The notes: generated from the letters alone by a model not told the origin. DNA of 33,028 nucleotides from Candidatus Saccharimonadota bacterium (GCA_900555425.1 UNSM01000003.1:1-33028); one strand, 5' to 3'. Shown: positions 22,890 through 30,502, numbered from the stretch's first letter. Made by a program: numbers and translations.

Positions 22890-23001
22890 TATAATTAAGA
22901 TGTAATATAAACATGTGGAGAAATTAGAGGATTACATAAATAAGGGCTTTTGCACGTGAAAAGCTACTTTGTTTTCTTTTGTCTTTTTTCACATGAAAAA
23001 A
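22890..23001 (+). promoter_or_regulatory. valS promoter and structured leader
   Basis: TATAAT at 22890-22895 predicts a leader of about 114 nt before valS, exceptional in a window where most first genes are leaderless. It holds a hairpin GCTTTT (22946-22951)/AAAAGC (22959-22964), a long T-rich stretch, and an A/T dyad TTTTTTC/GAAAAAA (22984-23001) ending near the start. A dyad CCACA-taaatt-TGTGG overlaps the -35 side. No T-box sequence was found. Attenuation is possible. Confidence 0.4.
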
Positions 23002-23015
23002 CCATGGAATAACTT

Positions 23016-25571
23016 ATGCAGCTAGCTAAACAATACATACCAAACGATTACGAACCGAATATTTATGCCCTATGGGAAACCAGCGGCGCATTAGAGCCAA
23101 CAGGGGTAGGCAAGCCATATTCAATCATTATGCCGCCACCTAACGCGAACGGTAATCTTCACATCGGGCACGCACTAGACATGAATCTGAAGGATATTCT
23201 GATTCGCTATCACCGAATGAAGGGTGACGACGCCGTATTTATTCCAGGCGCCGACCACGCTGGGTTTGAAACTTGGGTTGTGTATGAAAGAGAATTAACG
23301 AAGCAAGGGAAGAGTCGCTTCGATTTTTCACGTGACCAATTGTATAGTCAAGTTTGGAATTTTGTACAAGAAAAACGCGGCAATATGGAGCTGCAATTGC
23401 GCGCGTTAGGTGTTAGTGCATCATGGAAGCATTTGACATTCACTCTGGACGACAAAGTTATCAACACCGTATACGACACATTTAAGAAAATGTGGGATGA
23501 CAATTTGGTTTACAGAGGTGAGCGAATTGTCAATTATTGTACCGAACACCAAACCAGCTTTGCTGACATCGAGGTAGAACATAAGAACGAGAAAGGGAAG
23601 TTGTGGAAAATAGCTTACCCGACGCTAGATAAAATTGGCGAGATTATCATAGCTACTACGCGCCCAGAAACTATGCTTGGCGACGTCGCCGTGGCAGTTC
23701 ATCCAGATGATGAGCGATACAAAAAATTGATTGGAACTCGCATTTTACTGCCGATTGTCGATAAGGAAATTCCTATCATCGCGGACGAATATGTCGACAT
23801 GAGTTACGGCACCGGTGCGGTTAAGATTACGCCAGCGCACGACCCGAACGACTTTGAAATTGCGAAACGCCACGATTTGCCTATAGAGTCAATCATCAGT
23901 CCAGAAGGGAAGATGATAAACGTGCCAGCGCAGTTCTTAGGATTAACGCCAGTAGAAGCTCGCGCTCGAGTTTTGGAAGCACTGGAAGCATTAGAGCTAC
24001 GCCGCGGTGAGACTGAAATTGAACACGCAGTTGGACATTGTTATAAGTGTGGCAGCATAATTGAGCCAATGATTAAAGAGCAGTGGTTTATTAAAACACA
24101 ATCACTCGCACAGCCAGCAATTGACGCGCTTAAAAAAGAAGAAATTACTTTTTATCCAGCATCCAAGCGCAAAGAACTCATCGCATATCTTGAGCAATTG
24201 AAAGACTGGAATATTTCACGACAGATTCCATGGGGAATACCAATTCCTGCGTTTGTAAATGAAAACGACCCTAAGGATTGGATATTTGATACTCACACCA
24301 ACGAGCAGAGCATTGTTGTAAATGGCACAACATATATCAGGGAAGAGGATACCTTTGACACCTGGTTCTCATCTGGTCAATGGCCATACATCGTAACAGA
24401 TTACTTAACTGGCGGCGATTTAGCTAATTATTTCCCAACTGACATGATGGAAACTGGTATGGATATTATGCGTGCATGGGTTTCTCGAATGATCATGCTT
24501 AGCCTATACCGAACAGGGAAGTTGCCGTTCAAAGAAGTTTATCTGCACGGAATGGTTAATGACGAGCACAACCAAAAAATGTCCAAATCCAAGGGCAACG
24601 TCATTAATCCAATGGAATTGGTTGCGGAATTCGGATCTGATGCCACACGCATGGGAGTTATTTCTGGGCGAGCGCCAGCTCAAAGCCAAGCTTTCAACAA
24701 GGGATCAGTCATTGCGGCACGTAATTTCTGCAATAAGCTATGGAATATTGCCAGGTTTGTTGAAGCGCAAATTGGCGATAATCACCAAATTGTCGACTTA
24801 GAGCCGCAAACTCCGGCCGATCACTGGATTATTCGCCAATTGAACGACGCCGCCAACAACATTGCCGTTAGAATAGAGCAATATCGCTTCTCAGAGGCAT
24901 CAGAAACTGTTTATCACACCATCTGGGACGACGTAGCTGACTGGTACATTGAATCGTCTAAAACTGCGATCAATCGTCCATTGCTATCTTGGGTTTTGGC
25001 AACTTCTCTGAAAATCGCCCATCCATTTGCGCCGTTTGTTACGGAAACGATTTGGCAAACACTCAATTACACCGACGGCATTTTGATGCGTGAAGCTTGG
25101 CCAACTCCAGAAAAGTTCGATCCGATTGCTGCCGAACAATTCGAGCAACTTAAACTCTTGGTTGCCGAAGGTCGTTGGGTAATTGCTGAACTGCCAGGAA
25201 ATAAGAAATATCGATTGCTATACGGCAACGACAGTCTTATCGCTGACAATCAATACACAATTAAGCATCTGATGCGGCTTGAGGCAATTGAGCGCACAGA
25301 TCAGCCTCGCGGTCTGCGTCTAGCGGCGGCAAACAGGGAAGCGTGGCTAGATATTGATAGCGAAACTCTGTACCAACATCAGGAAAATCTGGAAATGCGC
25401 CTAGCCGAAGCACGTCAAAAATTGGCGGGATTAAAGAAGCGCCTGGAAAATCCGACTTACGTTGAGAAGGCGCCAGCCCACCTTGTCGAGGAAACTCGTG
25501 AGCAATTAGCCGAGCAAGAAAAAATCATTACTCGGCTTGTTTCAGAACTGGAAGTGATTAGCTTAAAATAG
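23016..25571 (+). CDS. valS: Valyl-tRNA synthetase
   Basis: This class I synthetase charges tRNA-Val and edits mischarged threonine. The 851-residue protein has HIGH at 49-52 (in NANGNLHIGHALD), a CP1 editing domain with TTRPETMLGD and the GTGAVKITPAHDPNDF block, KMSKS in QKMSKSKGN near residue 523, and the anticodon-binding domain with DDVADWYIE. It ends in a coiled-coil tail (about 785-851), as in other ValRS. The ATG has only a weak GGA-type site. The stop is 1 bp from a convergent gene. Confidence 0.96.
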   Translation: MQLAKQYIPNDYEPNIYALWETSGALEPTGVGKPYSIIMPPPNANGNLHIGHALDMNLKDILIRYHRMKGDDAVFIPGADHAGFETWVVYERELTKQGKSRFDFSRDQLYSQVWNFVQEKRGNMELQLRALGVSASWKHLTFTLDDKVINTVYDTFKKMWDDNLVYRGERIVNYCTEHQTSFADIEVEHKNEKGKLWKIAYPTLDKIGEIIIATTRPETMLGDVAVAVHPDDERYKKLIGTRILLPIVDKEIPIIADEYVDMSYGTGAVKITPAHDPNDFEIAKRHDLPIESIISPEGKMINVPAQFLGLTPVEARARVLEALEALELRRGETEIEHAVGHCYKCGSIIEPMIKEQWFIKTQSLAQPAIDALKKEEITFYPASKRKELIAYLEQLKDWNISRQIPWGIPIPAFVNENDPKDWIFDTHTNEQSIVVNGTTYIREEDTFDTWFSSGQWPYIVTDYLTGGDLANYFPTDMMETGMDIMRAWVSRMIMLSLYRTGKLPFKEVYLHGMVNDEHNQKMSKSKGNVINPMELVAEFGSDATRMGVISGRAPAQSQAFNKGSVIAARNFCNKLWNIARFVEAQIGDNHQIVDLEPQTPADHWIIRQLNDAANNIAVRIEQYRFSEASETVYHTIWDDVADWYIESSKTAINRPLLSWVLATSLKIAHPFAPFVTETIWQTLNYTDGILMREAWPTPEKFDPIAAEQFEQLKLLVAEGRWVIAELPGNKKYRLLYGNDSLIADNQYTIKHLMRLEAIERTDQPRGLRLAAANREAWLDIDSETLYQHQENLEMRLAEARQKLAGLKKRLENPTYVEKAPAHLVEETREQLAEQEKIITRLVSELEVISLK

Positions 25572-25572
25572 C

Positions 25573-25914
25573 CTAGCTCACACCTTCAAAGTCAAGGTGA
25601 TATCCGTCAAAAGTATGTTGACCACGGGCGGCATATTTTTGGCGTAATCGCTTCTTGTCGTTATTTCGAGGCGTAGTTCGCGGTCGCGCTGAACCTTCTT
25701 TCAGCACATTTGACAATTGAGCGTGTTCTGGATGAGTATGGGGCTTTGTTTCTGGCATTTTTATTTCACCCTCAACGTCACTTTGAACGCTATATGTTTT
25801 CCAAGATGACAAAAACGCTTTATCGACGTTGGTATCGTGCAGCAGCACACCAAACGCTACATTCAAACTGACAAACATAGTTGTAACGGTGAAAAACTGT
25901 TGTACTAAATTCAT
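25573..25914 (-). CDS. Small membrane-anchored protein of unknown function
   Basis: A 113-residue protein with one hydrophobic N-terminal segment (about residues 6-25, QQFFTVTTMFVSLNVAFGVL), then a hydrophilic tail rich in Lys, Arg, His and Pro. The segment could be a membrane anchor or an uncleaved signal. The charged tail would then lie outside, or inside if the orientation is reversed. No motif is recognised. The Shine-Dalgarno match is poor and it is convergent with valS at 1 bp, but the length and hydrophobic plan favour a real gene. Confidence 0.55.
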   Translation of the reverse strand: MNLVQQFFTVTTMFVSLNVAFGVLLHDTNVDKAFLSSWKTYSVQSDVEGEIKMPETKPHTHPEHAQLSNVLKEGSARPRTTPRNNDKKRLRQKYAARGQHTFDGYHLDFEGVS

Positions 25915-26000
25915 TTTTGTTCTTTCTTTTTGTATCTATTTTTAGAATACTGATTACAATGTTAGCATAAGCTTTGTTTTTTGTCAAGTATATTTCGCTG

Positions 26001-26030
26001 CATAAAAATATTCGCCCTTATTTTGGCGAA
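26001..26030 (-). terminator. Intrinsic terminator downstream of the tRNA-Ser pair
   Basis: On the minus strand TTCGCC (26030-26025) pairs with GGCGAA (26016-26011) and is followed by TATTTTTATG. It lies a few nucleotides past the CCA end of tRNA-Ser(UGA). Confidence 0.75.
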
Positions 26031-26040
26031 CATTCTGTTT

Positions 26041-26130
26041 TGGCGGAAGGGGAGGGATTCGAACCCTCGGTACGTTTTACCGCACGCCGGTTTTCAAGAC
26101 CGGTACCTTCAACCACTCGGTCACCCTTCC
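26041..26130 (-). tRNA. tRNA-Ser (UGA)
   Basis: A 90-nt class II tRNA with acceptor GGAAGGG, a long variable arm, the TTCGAAT T-loop and an encoded CCA. The anticodon loop CTTGAAA gives UGA. It lies 17 bp after another tRNA-Ser gene in the same orientation. Confidence 0.95.
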
Positions 26131-26147
26131 GTACTATCTCTGAATTT

Positions 26148-26240
26148 TGGCGGAGGAGGGGGGATTCGAACCCCCGCTACAGATCTCTCCATACTAACGA
26201 TTTAGCAAACCGTCCCCTTCAGCCACTTGGGTACTCCTCC
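26148..26240 (-). tRNA. tRNA-Ser (GCU)
   Basis: A 93-nt class II tRNA with acceptor GGAGGAG/CTCCTCC, a long variable arm and an encoded CCA. The anticodon loop TTGCTAA gives GCU, reading AGC/AGU. It is the upstream member of the tRNA-Ser pair. Confidence 0.95.
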
Positions 26241-26300
26241 AAATTCACTATTTAGTGTACCATATAAGTGCAATTATTGATAGCTTTATCGTAAATAGAG

Positions 26301-26306
26301 TATAAT
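26301..26306 (+). promoter_or_regulatory. -10 box of the single pilin-like gene, leaderless type
   Basis: TATAAT ends 6 nt before the ATG at 26313 and no Shine-Dalgarno sequence intervenes. Confidence 0.55.
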
Positions 26307-26312
26307 AGGATT

Positions 26313-26720
26313 ATGATAAAAGAATACATCTCTAAGATTACAATAGGATTACTTACAATCGGATTCGGCGTAGCTTTAGTAACTGCTCCAGTTTCCGCAT
26401 TAGGTGAAGGCGGCGCACCAGCCGGAATTAACGCGGCACGCGGCGACAATACGCCATCCAACTTAGCTAATGGTGATTCATCAATCATAAGGCGCGCCAT
26501 CAACATTATGCTATTCGGCGTCGGCGTCTTAAGCGTCGTTATGCTAATCTTCGGTGGTTTCCGCTACGTAATATCTGGCGGTAAAAAAGAATCCGTCACA
26601 AACGCCAAAAACACAATTTTATACGCAATCATCGGTCTATTAGTCGCGGTCTTTGCTTACGCCATAATCAACTTCATCCTTGGCGCAGCTTTAAGCGGCG
26701 GATCAACCACTAACGTTTAA
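26313..26720 (+). CDS. Pilin-like TrbC/VirB2-type membrane protein
   Basis: A 135-residue protein with a cleavable signal peptide (about 1-29, ending VSA-LG), an approximately 35-residue hydrophilic loop and two membrane helices: INIMLFGVGVLSVVMLIFGGF and TILYAIIGLLVAVFAYAIINF (each split here from longer text). Between them is the short basic segment R-Y-V-I-S-G-G-K-K-E-S-V-T-N-A-K-N. This is the plan of VirB2/TrbC major pilin of type IV secretion systems. It is a singleton on the opposite strand from the six-gene pilin-like operon at 29.6-32.0 kb, with which it shares the G-x-R-Y-x-x-S-x-G motif. Family assignment is by plan and motif, not by search. Confidence 0.65.
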   Translation: MIKEYISKITIGLLTIGFGVALVTAPVSALGEGGAPAGINAARGDNTPSNLANGDSSIIRRAINIMLFGVGVLSVVMLIFGGFRYVISGGKKESVTNAKNTILYAIIGLLVAVFAYAIINFILGAALSGGSTTNV

Positions 26721-26749
26721 TTGTCCGTTAATTCTCATCGTGATATACT
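26721..26749 (+). promoter_or_regulatory. Promoter of the two-helix membrane protein gene
   Basis: TTGTCC (26721-26726) and TATACT (26744-26749) are 17 bp apart. The ATG at 26756 follows after 6 nt, so the message is predicted to be leaderless. Confidence 0.6.
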
Positions 26750-26755
26750 AACGCC

Positions 26756-27274
26756 ATGAATGATAGTTCAGAAAACCAAGACTTTGAAGCGCCATCACCC
26801 GACAGGATTGATTTAACCGAGCCAATAGCTTGGAACGCGCCAGAAGGCGTGCAAGTTCAGCGCGGTAAATTGTGGTACGTGTTTTTTGTCATTGTGTTGA
26901 TAGGATTAATGGCTTTAGCAATTTTAGTGTTTAAGAACTGGACTTTCGCAGTTTTACTACCAATTATGGCTGTAGCCTTGTTTGTATTATCAAACAAAAC
27001 CCCACAAATAATAAACTACGCGATTAGCCCCAAAGGCATTTACATCGCCGACGTTTTACACGATTTTAGCGAATTTCGCGCATTTGGATTAATTCACGAA
27101 AACAACCAACATTCGATTCTATTATTGCCAGTAAAACGATTTTCGCCAGGTTTAACTATTTACTTTTCCGAAGCAGAGGGCGAGAGAATCGTCGATATGC
27201 TCGGAGCGCGCCTACCAATGCAGGAAATTAAACCAGACGCCTTAGAGAAGTTTATTCGGCTGATAAAGCTATAG
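26756..27274 (+). CDS. Two-helix membrane protein with a soluble C-terminal domain
   Basis: A 172-residue protein. Residues 1-38 are acidic and soluble. Two adjacent membrane helices cover about 40-60 and 64-81, and then comes an approximately 90-residue strand-rich domain (TPQIINYAISPKGIYIAD, later FSPGLTIYFSEAEGERIVDML). The helix pair followed by a small beta domain recalls bacterial PH-like membrane proteins, but I cannot confirm that. It is 35 bp after the pilin-like gene and has its own promoter. The function is unknown. Confidence 0.7.
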   Translation: MNDSSENQDFEAPSPDRIDLTEPIAWNAPEGVQVQRGKLWYVFFVIVLIGLMALAILVFKNWTFAVLLPIMAVALFVLSNKTPQIINYAISPKGIYIADVLHDFSEFRAFGLIHENNQHSILLLPVKRFSPGLTIYFSEAEGERIVDMLGARLPMQEIKPDALEKFIRLIKL

Positions 27275-27275
27275 C

Positions 27276-27304
27276 TTGATTGACTATATTTTATGTGGTA
27301 GAAT
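27276..27304 (+). promoter_or_regulatory. Promoter for tRNA-Arg and downstream genes
   Basis: TTGATT (27276-27281) and TAGAAT (27299-27304) are 17 bp apart. The predicted start gives a precursor with about 75 nt before the tRNA. Confidence 0.5.
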
Positions 27305-27384
27305 ACAAAAGTTCAGTGCTTTATAGCAATGAAGGTACCTTATATTTTTTGTTGCGGCCAATCGTTTTTTTCGAAAGGCTGTAT

Positions 27385-27461
27385 GCACCCGTAGCTCAGC
27401 TGGATAGAGCGCTGGCTTGCGGAGCCAGAGGTCGTAAGTTCGAATCTTGCCGGGTGTACCA
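27385..27461 (+). tRNA. tRNA-Arg (GCG)
   Basis: A 77-nt tRNA: acceptor GCACCCG/CGGGTGT with a G-U first pair, discriminator A, and an encoded CCA. The anticodon stem CTGGC/GCCAG encloses the loop TTGCGGA, giving GCG. Most bacteria use ACG here, edited to ICG, so a genomic G34 is uncommon. It reads CGC and CGU directly. Confidence 0.93.
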
Positions 27462-27479
27462 ATTAACCTAAGGAGGGGT

Positions 27480-27713
27480 ATGAATTTTATTAAGTACGTA
27501 AAATATTCAGGATTAGGAATTGTTGCAATCTGTTCAACTGCTATAGCAATTTTAGCTGGCGCAGAGTTCTTTGAATTGATAACTTGGAATGAAGCCAGTA
27601 AGTGGATGGTTAAATTTTGTCAATTAGGCGGCGTCGGTCTAGCTCTATGTATCGTCTGGAGTATTATCGGCACTATAGTGGCCAAAGACTCAAAGAAGAC
27701 TGATAAAAAATAA
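27480..27713 (+). CDS. 77-residue two-helix membrane protein
   Basis: A small protein with two membrane helices (about 7-28 and 48-68) and a lysine-rich end (KDSKKTDKK). AAGGAGG just before the ATG fixes the start at 27480; a longer frame into the tRNA is rejected. It begins 18 bp after tRNA-Arg and ends 21 bp before tRNA-Ser(CGA), so it is probably cut out of a shared tRNA-mRNA transcript. No family is recognised. Confidence 0.7.
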   Translation: MNFIKYVKYSGLGIVAICSTAIAILAGAEFFELITWNEASKWMVKFCQLGGVGLALCIVWSIIGTIVAKDSKKTDKK

Positions 27714-27734
27714 TTTCCCGAATTAGTTAGATAC

Positions 27735-27822
27735 GGAGAGGTGCAGGAGTGGTTGAACTGGCCGCTCTCGAAAAGCGGTATGGGGCAACTCATCGAGGGT
27801 TCGAATCCCTCTCTCTCCGCCA
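27735..27822 (+). tRNA. tRNA-Ser (CGA)
   Basis: An 88-nt class II tRNA with acceptor GGAGAGG, a long variable arm, the TTCGAAT T-loop and an encoded CCA. The anticodon loop CTCGAAA gives CGA, reading UCG. It is 8 bp upstream of rlmH. Confidence 0.95.
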
Positions 27823-27830
27823 TAGATATT

Positions 27831-28283
27831 ATGAAAATCACCATTATAACGATCGGAAAAAAGAATGAAGCCTGGGTCCAACCAGGCGTTTCTCGTTTTT
27901 TAGAGCGTCTACGAGCACCTTTTGCTGCGGAAATGATTATTCTACCGCATTCAAGCTTTGAAGGCGACAGAGCGCGCCAGGAAGAGTCTGAGCGTATTTT
28001 TTCACGCCTCAATTCGGACGACTTTGTTATTTTGCTCGATGAGCGCGGTAAAAACTTATCGTCACCGGAATTATCTAATTTAATTACAGATAACATCAAT
28101 AAGCATATTATTTTTATTATTGGTGGCGCTTACGGAGTTACTAGCGACTTGCGCCAAAAATCCAACGTCGTCTGGTCGTTATCGAACTTAGTATTTCCAC
28201 ACCAATTAGTCCGTCTTATTTTAGCCGAGCAATTGTATCGCGCCCAAGAAATCCACCGCGGTAGTCATTATCATCACTCATAA
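27831..28283 (+). CDS. rlmH: 23S rRNA (pseudouridine-1915-N3)-methyltransferase RlmH
   Basis: RlmH is a SPOUT-fold enzyme that methylates pseudouridine 1915 in helix 69 of 23S rRNA using S-adenosylmethionine. The 150-residue protein shows LDERGKNLSS, the knot segment IIFIIGGAYGVTSDLRQ, and the C-terminal SLSNLVFPHQLVRLILAEQLYRA (split here), ending HRGSHYHHS, which is the family's terminal motif H-x-G-x-x-Y-H. The ATG at 27831 is 8 bp past the tRNA-Ser CCA end with no Shine-Dalgarno site, so it probably lies on the processed tRNA transcript. It overlaps the comF end by 6 bp. Confidence 0.95.
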   Translation: MKITIITIGKKNEAWVQPGVSRFLERLRAPFAAEMIILPHSSFEGDRARQEESERIFSRLNSDDFVILLDERGKNLSSPELSNLITDNINKHIIFIIGGAYGVTSDLRQKSNVVWSLSNLVFPHQLVRLILAEQLYRAQEIHRGSHYHHS

Positions 28284-28952
28284 TTTCGGACGTCCGTGCC
28301 TGGCAATAACCGCAATTTCCACGTGTTTAGCACCATTTTTCTTCAAACATTCCGCCGCCGCCAACACAGTTGAGCCAGTCGTAAAGATATCGTTAATAAT
28401 GATATATCGCTTATTTTTATCAACTTTACCCGCAATTTCAAAAAACTCCTTTGCTTGACGTTTTCTCTGGGCGGAAGACTTCGTAAAGTGCTGAGTGACG
28501 TTATTTCTGCGCCGGAGCAGGGAACAACACTCTATTTTTCTATGTCGAGATAGTTTAATAGCAATTTTTCGGATATGATCAAATCCACGACGCCGAATAT
28601 TCTTAGAAATTGTAGGAATCGGTACGATTACTGTACCTGACGGCAATTCAGGCAGAGCTTCGTCTAAGAACTCACTTAGCAATCCAGCCGCCGCCTGAAC
28701 ACGGTTAAATTTATAATCATCAATGATCTTTGCAACAACACCTGTACGTCGTGAAAAACACCAGATCATATCACAGGGAATCTTATGCTTTTTACATAAG
28801 TTGCCATTCTCCAATAAATCACCACATAATACACACATATCATACTTCCGACTCATGATGTATTTTTTACAATCTAAGCATAAAATACCACCCGTTTTAC
28901 CACACTTATAACAGTGGTGAGGAGCGATGATTGATAATAGCGTGTCAAACAT
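28278..28952 (-). CDS. comF: ComF-type phosphoribosyltransferase-like competence protein
   Basis: A 224-residue protein with an N-terminal zinc-ribbon-like region containing C-x-x-C-G-K, C-L-D-C and C-V-L-C-G pairs, and a C-terminal type I phosphoribosyltransferase domain. The PRPP loop reads IIINDIFTTGSTV (about 185-197), and RRRGFDH is the family's upstream motif. ComF helps single-stranded DNA uptake in naturally competent bacteria and binds a helicase partner. It stands alone, converging with rlmH. A DNA-uptake function would suit a scavenging lifestyle, but competence was not demonstrated here. Confidence 0.88.
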   Translation of the reverse strand: MFDTLLSIIAPHHCYKCGKTGGILCLDCKKYIMSRKYDMCVLCGDLLENGNLCKKHKIPCDMIWCFSRRTGVVAKIIDDYKFNRVQAAAGLLSEFLDEALPELPSGTVIVPIPTISKNIRRRGFDHIRKIAIKLSRHRKIECCSLLRRRNNVTQHFTKSSAQRKRQAKEFFEIAGKVDKNKRYIIINDIFTTGSTVLAAAECLKKNGAKHVEIAVIARHGRPKL

Positions 28953-28982
28953 TGTAATTTTTACGTTTTAAGCCTTTCTCTG

Positions 28983-29011
28983 TTGATTATAACGCACATT
29001 ACAGTTATACT
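28983..29011 (+). promoter_or_regulatory. hsp20 promoter
   Basis: TTGATT (28983-28988) and TATACT (29006-29011) are 17 bp apart. The leader of about 40 nt carries GGAGG before the start. No CIRCE element is present, unlike groESL. Confidence 0.6.
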
Positions 29012-29056
29012 AATAAAGACTTTGTCAATGAGCCTATTATAAAAGTGGAGGAAATT

Positions 29057-29551
29057 ATGGCCCGAAAGCAAGATGATACATTACTAACAGAACAGGAATT
29101 GGCTGCGGCGTTTATTGACGATGATAACGACGATCTGCTACCTGGTTTTGACGACGACAACAGTAGAAGCAACAGTACATCAACAACACGATCCGACGAC
29201 AATTGGGAAGATGAAGCTGATGATGCAATGGGTCAGTTGGCTGTTGACGTTTTTGAGACAGAAAATAACCTAGTTATTAAAGCTCGTACTGCCGGCGTAG
29301 ATCGAAACGACCTAGACGTAAGCATTTCTGACGGCATCTTAACAATTAGCGGCACACTGTCTAGCGGTGACGAAGCAGATGTTCGCCAATGGCACATCCA
29401 AGAATGCTACTGGGGCGAATTCAGTCGTACATTAGCATTGCCAACCGCTGTAAATGAAGAAGGCGTTAAGGCAGAATTAAAAGATGGCGTTTTGACAATT
29501 ACTTTCGAAAAGATAAAGCAAGAAAAAGCAAAGAAGATTCAAGTTCTGTAA
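29057..29551 (+). CDS. Small heat-shock protein, Hsp20/alpha-crystallin family
   Basis: A 164-residue chaperone that would hold unfolded proteins without ATP. Residues 1-60 are highly acidic and low-complexity (runs of Asp, then Ser/Thr/Asn), followed by the alpha-crystallin domain: LAVDVFETENNLVIKART, SISDGILTISGTL, GEFSRTLALPTAV and the closing AELKDGVLTITFEK. GGAGG at about 5-6 nt favours the ATG at 29057, and upstream in-frame codons are rejected. The acidic N-terminus is odd because that region is usually hydrophobic in this family. It is followed directly by a terminator. Confidence 0.93.
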   Translation: MARKQDDTLLTEQELAAAFIDDDNDDLLPGFDDDNSRSNSTSTTRSDDNWEDEADDAMGQLAVDVFETENNLVIKARTAGVDRNDLDVSISDGILTISGTLSSGDEADVRQWHIQECYWGEFSRTLALPTAVNEEGVKAELKDGVLTITFEKIKQEKAKKIQVL

Positions 29552-29568
29552 AAAATCGTTTCACAGAA

Positions 29569-29597
29569 AATACCGTCACAAGTTGGCGGTATTTTTT
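29569..29597 (+). terminator. Intrinsic terminator of hsp20
   Basis: ATACCG/CGGTAT surround an approximately 12-nt loop and are followed by a T-tract on the plus strand, 17 nt past the hsp20 stop. Confidence 0.8.
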
Positions 29598-29603
29598 AGC
29601 CAC

Positions 29604-29636
29604 AAAAAAAGAACCTCATCAGCGAGGCTCTTTTTT
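29604..29636 (-). terminator. Intrinsic terminator of the pilin-like operon
   Basis: On the minus strand AAGAGCCTC and GAGGTTCTT pair around a short loop and are followed by TTTTTTT. It ends 14 bp past the stop of the last pilin-like gene. A T-run on both sides makes it work for hsp20 read-through too. Confidence 0.8.
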
Positions 29637-29650
29637 ACCGGTAGGGTAGA

Positions 29651-30028
29651 TTAGCCCTTAAACTTATCGATAACCATATTGACGATTGCATATGCTAAAA
29701 TAGCGATCACCAAACCGACAATTGCATATAAAACTGTATTCTTAGCGGCTGTAACCTTATTACTGTCACCGGCTGAAGTGGTGTAGCGGATACCACCCCA
29801 AATAAGCATAATAACACTCAATGCACCGACGGCAAACAAGAATATATTTACAAACTGCTTAACCAGAGTCTGAGGATCTGAAGCAGCTTCACCTACACCT
29901 TCTCCTTGTGCACTTTTTACACCATTATTTAGAGTGAAGTCTCCTTCAGCGCTTGCAGCTGGAGCTACAGCTAAAGCAACAGTTGGCACTACCAGTAGTC
30001 CCGCCAAGATTAATTTTAATTTATTCAT
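29651..30028 (-). CDS. Pilin-like TrbC/VirB2-type protein, copy 6 of the operon
   Basis: A 125-residue protein with a signal peptide (cleavage after ASA, about residue 27) and two membrane helices: FVNIFLFAVGALSVIMLIWG and NTVLYAIVGLVIAILAYAIV. Between them lies GGIRYTTSAGDSNKVTAAKN. There are no cysteines in the mature part. AAGGAG precedes the ATG. A candidate internal promoter (30060-30087) lies just upstream, so this copy may be expressed separately as well as from the operon. It is the copy closest in layout to the rightward gene at 26313. Confidence 0.7.
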   Translation of the reverse strand: MNKLKLILAGLLVVPTVALAVAPAASAEGDFTLNNGVKSAQGEGVGEAASDPQTLVKQFVNIFLFAVGALSVIMLIWGGIRYTTSAGDSNKVTAAKNTVLYAIVGLVIAILAYAIVNMVIDKFKG

Positions 30029-30059
30029 TGTTATTTTCTCCTTGTTTAATGATATTACT

Positions 30060-30087
30060 ATTATACATTTTTATCTGTTATTTGCAA
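30060..30087 (-). promoter_or_regulatory. Possible internal promoter before pilin copy 6
   Basis: On the minus strand TTGCAA (30087-30082) and TATAAT (30065-30060) are 16 bp apart in the only gap of about 60 bp inside the operon. A leader of about 30 nt with AAGGAG follows. Confidence 0.45.
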
Positions 30088-30089
30088 AA

Positions 30090-30500
30090 CTAATTAGTCT
30101 TTACCTCAATTCCGAATTGTCTCAAAATCATCTTAACTATAACCCATGCAAGAATAGCTACAATTAGGCCAACTATCGAATAGGTGAGAGCAGTTTGAGC
30201 AGACTTCGTTTTTGCGGCATCTCCAGCTGAAGTGATATAGCGAAATCCGCTAAAGATAATCATAACAACAGATAAAATACCCACAGCCCACAGTAGAAAA
30301 TTAATCAATATACTTATTAGTCCACCTTCACCCGCAATGCTTTTATTTTGCATATCTGTTGTCGTGGCAGTTGTTATACCTTTCTTTACACCGTCAGCAG
30401 CTTGCGCGGAAACGTTCGTAGAAAGAGAAGCTGTCGATACGGCTGAAACTCCGAACGCCGAACAAGCTACAATTAATGCCGATAATATCATTTTTTTCAT
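30090..30500 (-). CDS. Pilin-like TrbC/VirB2-type protein, copy 5
   Basis: A 136-residue protein with a signal peptide (cleaved after a VSA site in the first 33 residues) and two membrane helices flanking F-R-Y-I-T-S-A-G-D-A-A-K-T-K-S-A-Q. The N-terminal mature loop is Thr-rich. The cytoplasmic or terminal end is IEVKTN. AAGGAG lies before the ATG. It is 2 bp after the preceding copy. Confidence 0.7.
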   Translation of the reverse strand: MKKMILSALIVACSAFGVSAVSTASLSTNVSAQAADGVKKGITTATTTDMQNKSIAGEGGLISILINFLLWAVGILSVVMIIFSGFRYITSAGDAAKTKSAQTALTYSIVGLIVAILAWVIVKMILRQFGIEVKTN

Positions 30501-30502
30501 TT

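Noticed and set aside
22855..23015. T-box riboswitch upstream of valS
   Set aside because: No T-box core sequence, no Stem I features and no specifier loop could be seen; only simple A/T stems are present.
25974..26255. Frames across the two tRNA-Ser genes on the plus strand
   Set aside because: They are translations of tRNA complement sequence; the tRNA features explain them fully.
28981..29056. CIRCE or other heat-shock operator at hsp20
   Set aside because: No TTAGCACTC/GAGTGCTAA dyad is present; the region holds only a standard promoter and ribosome-binding site.
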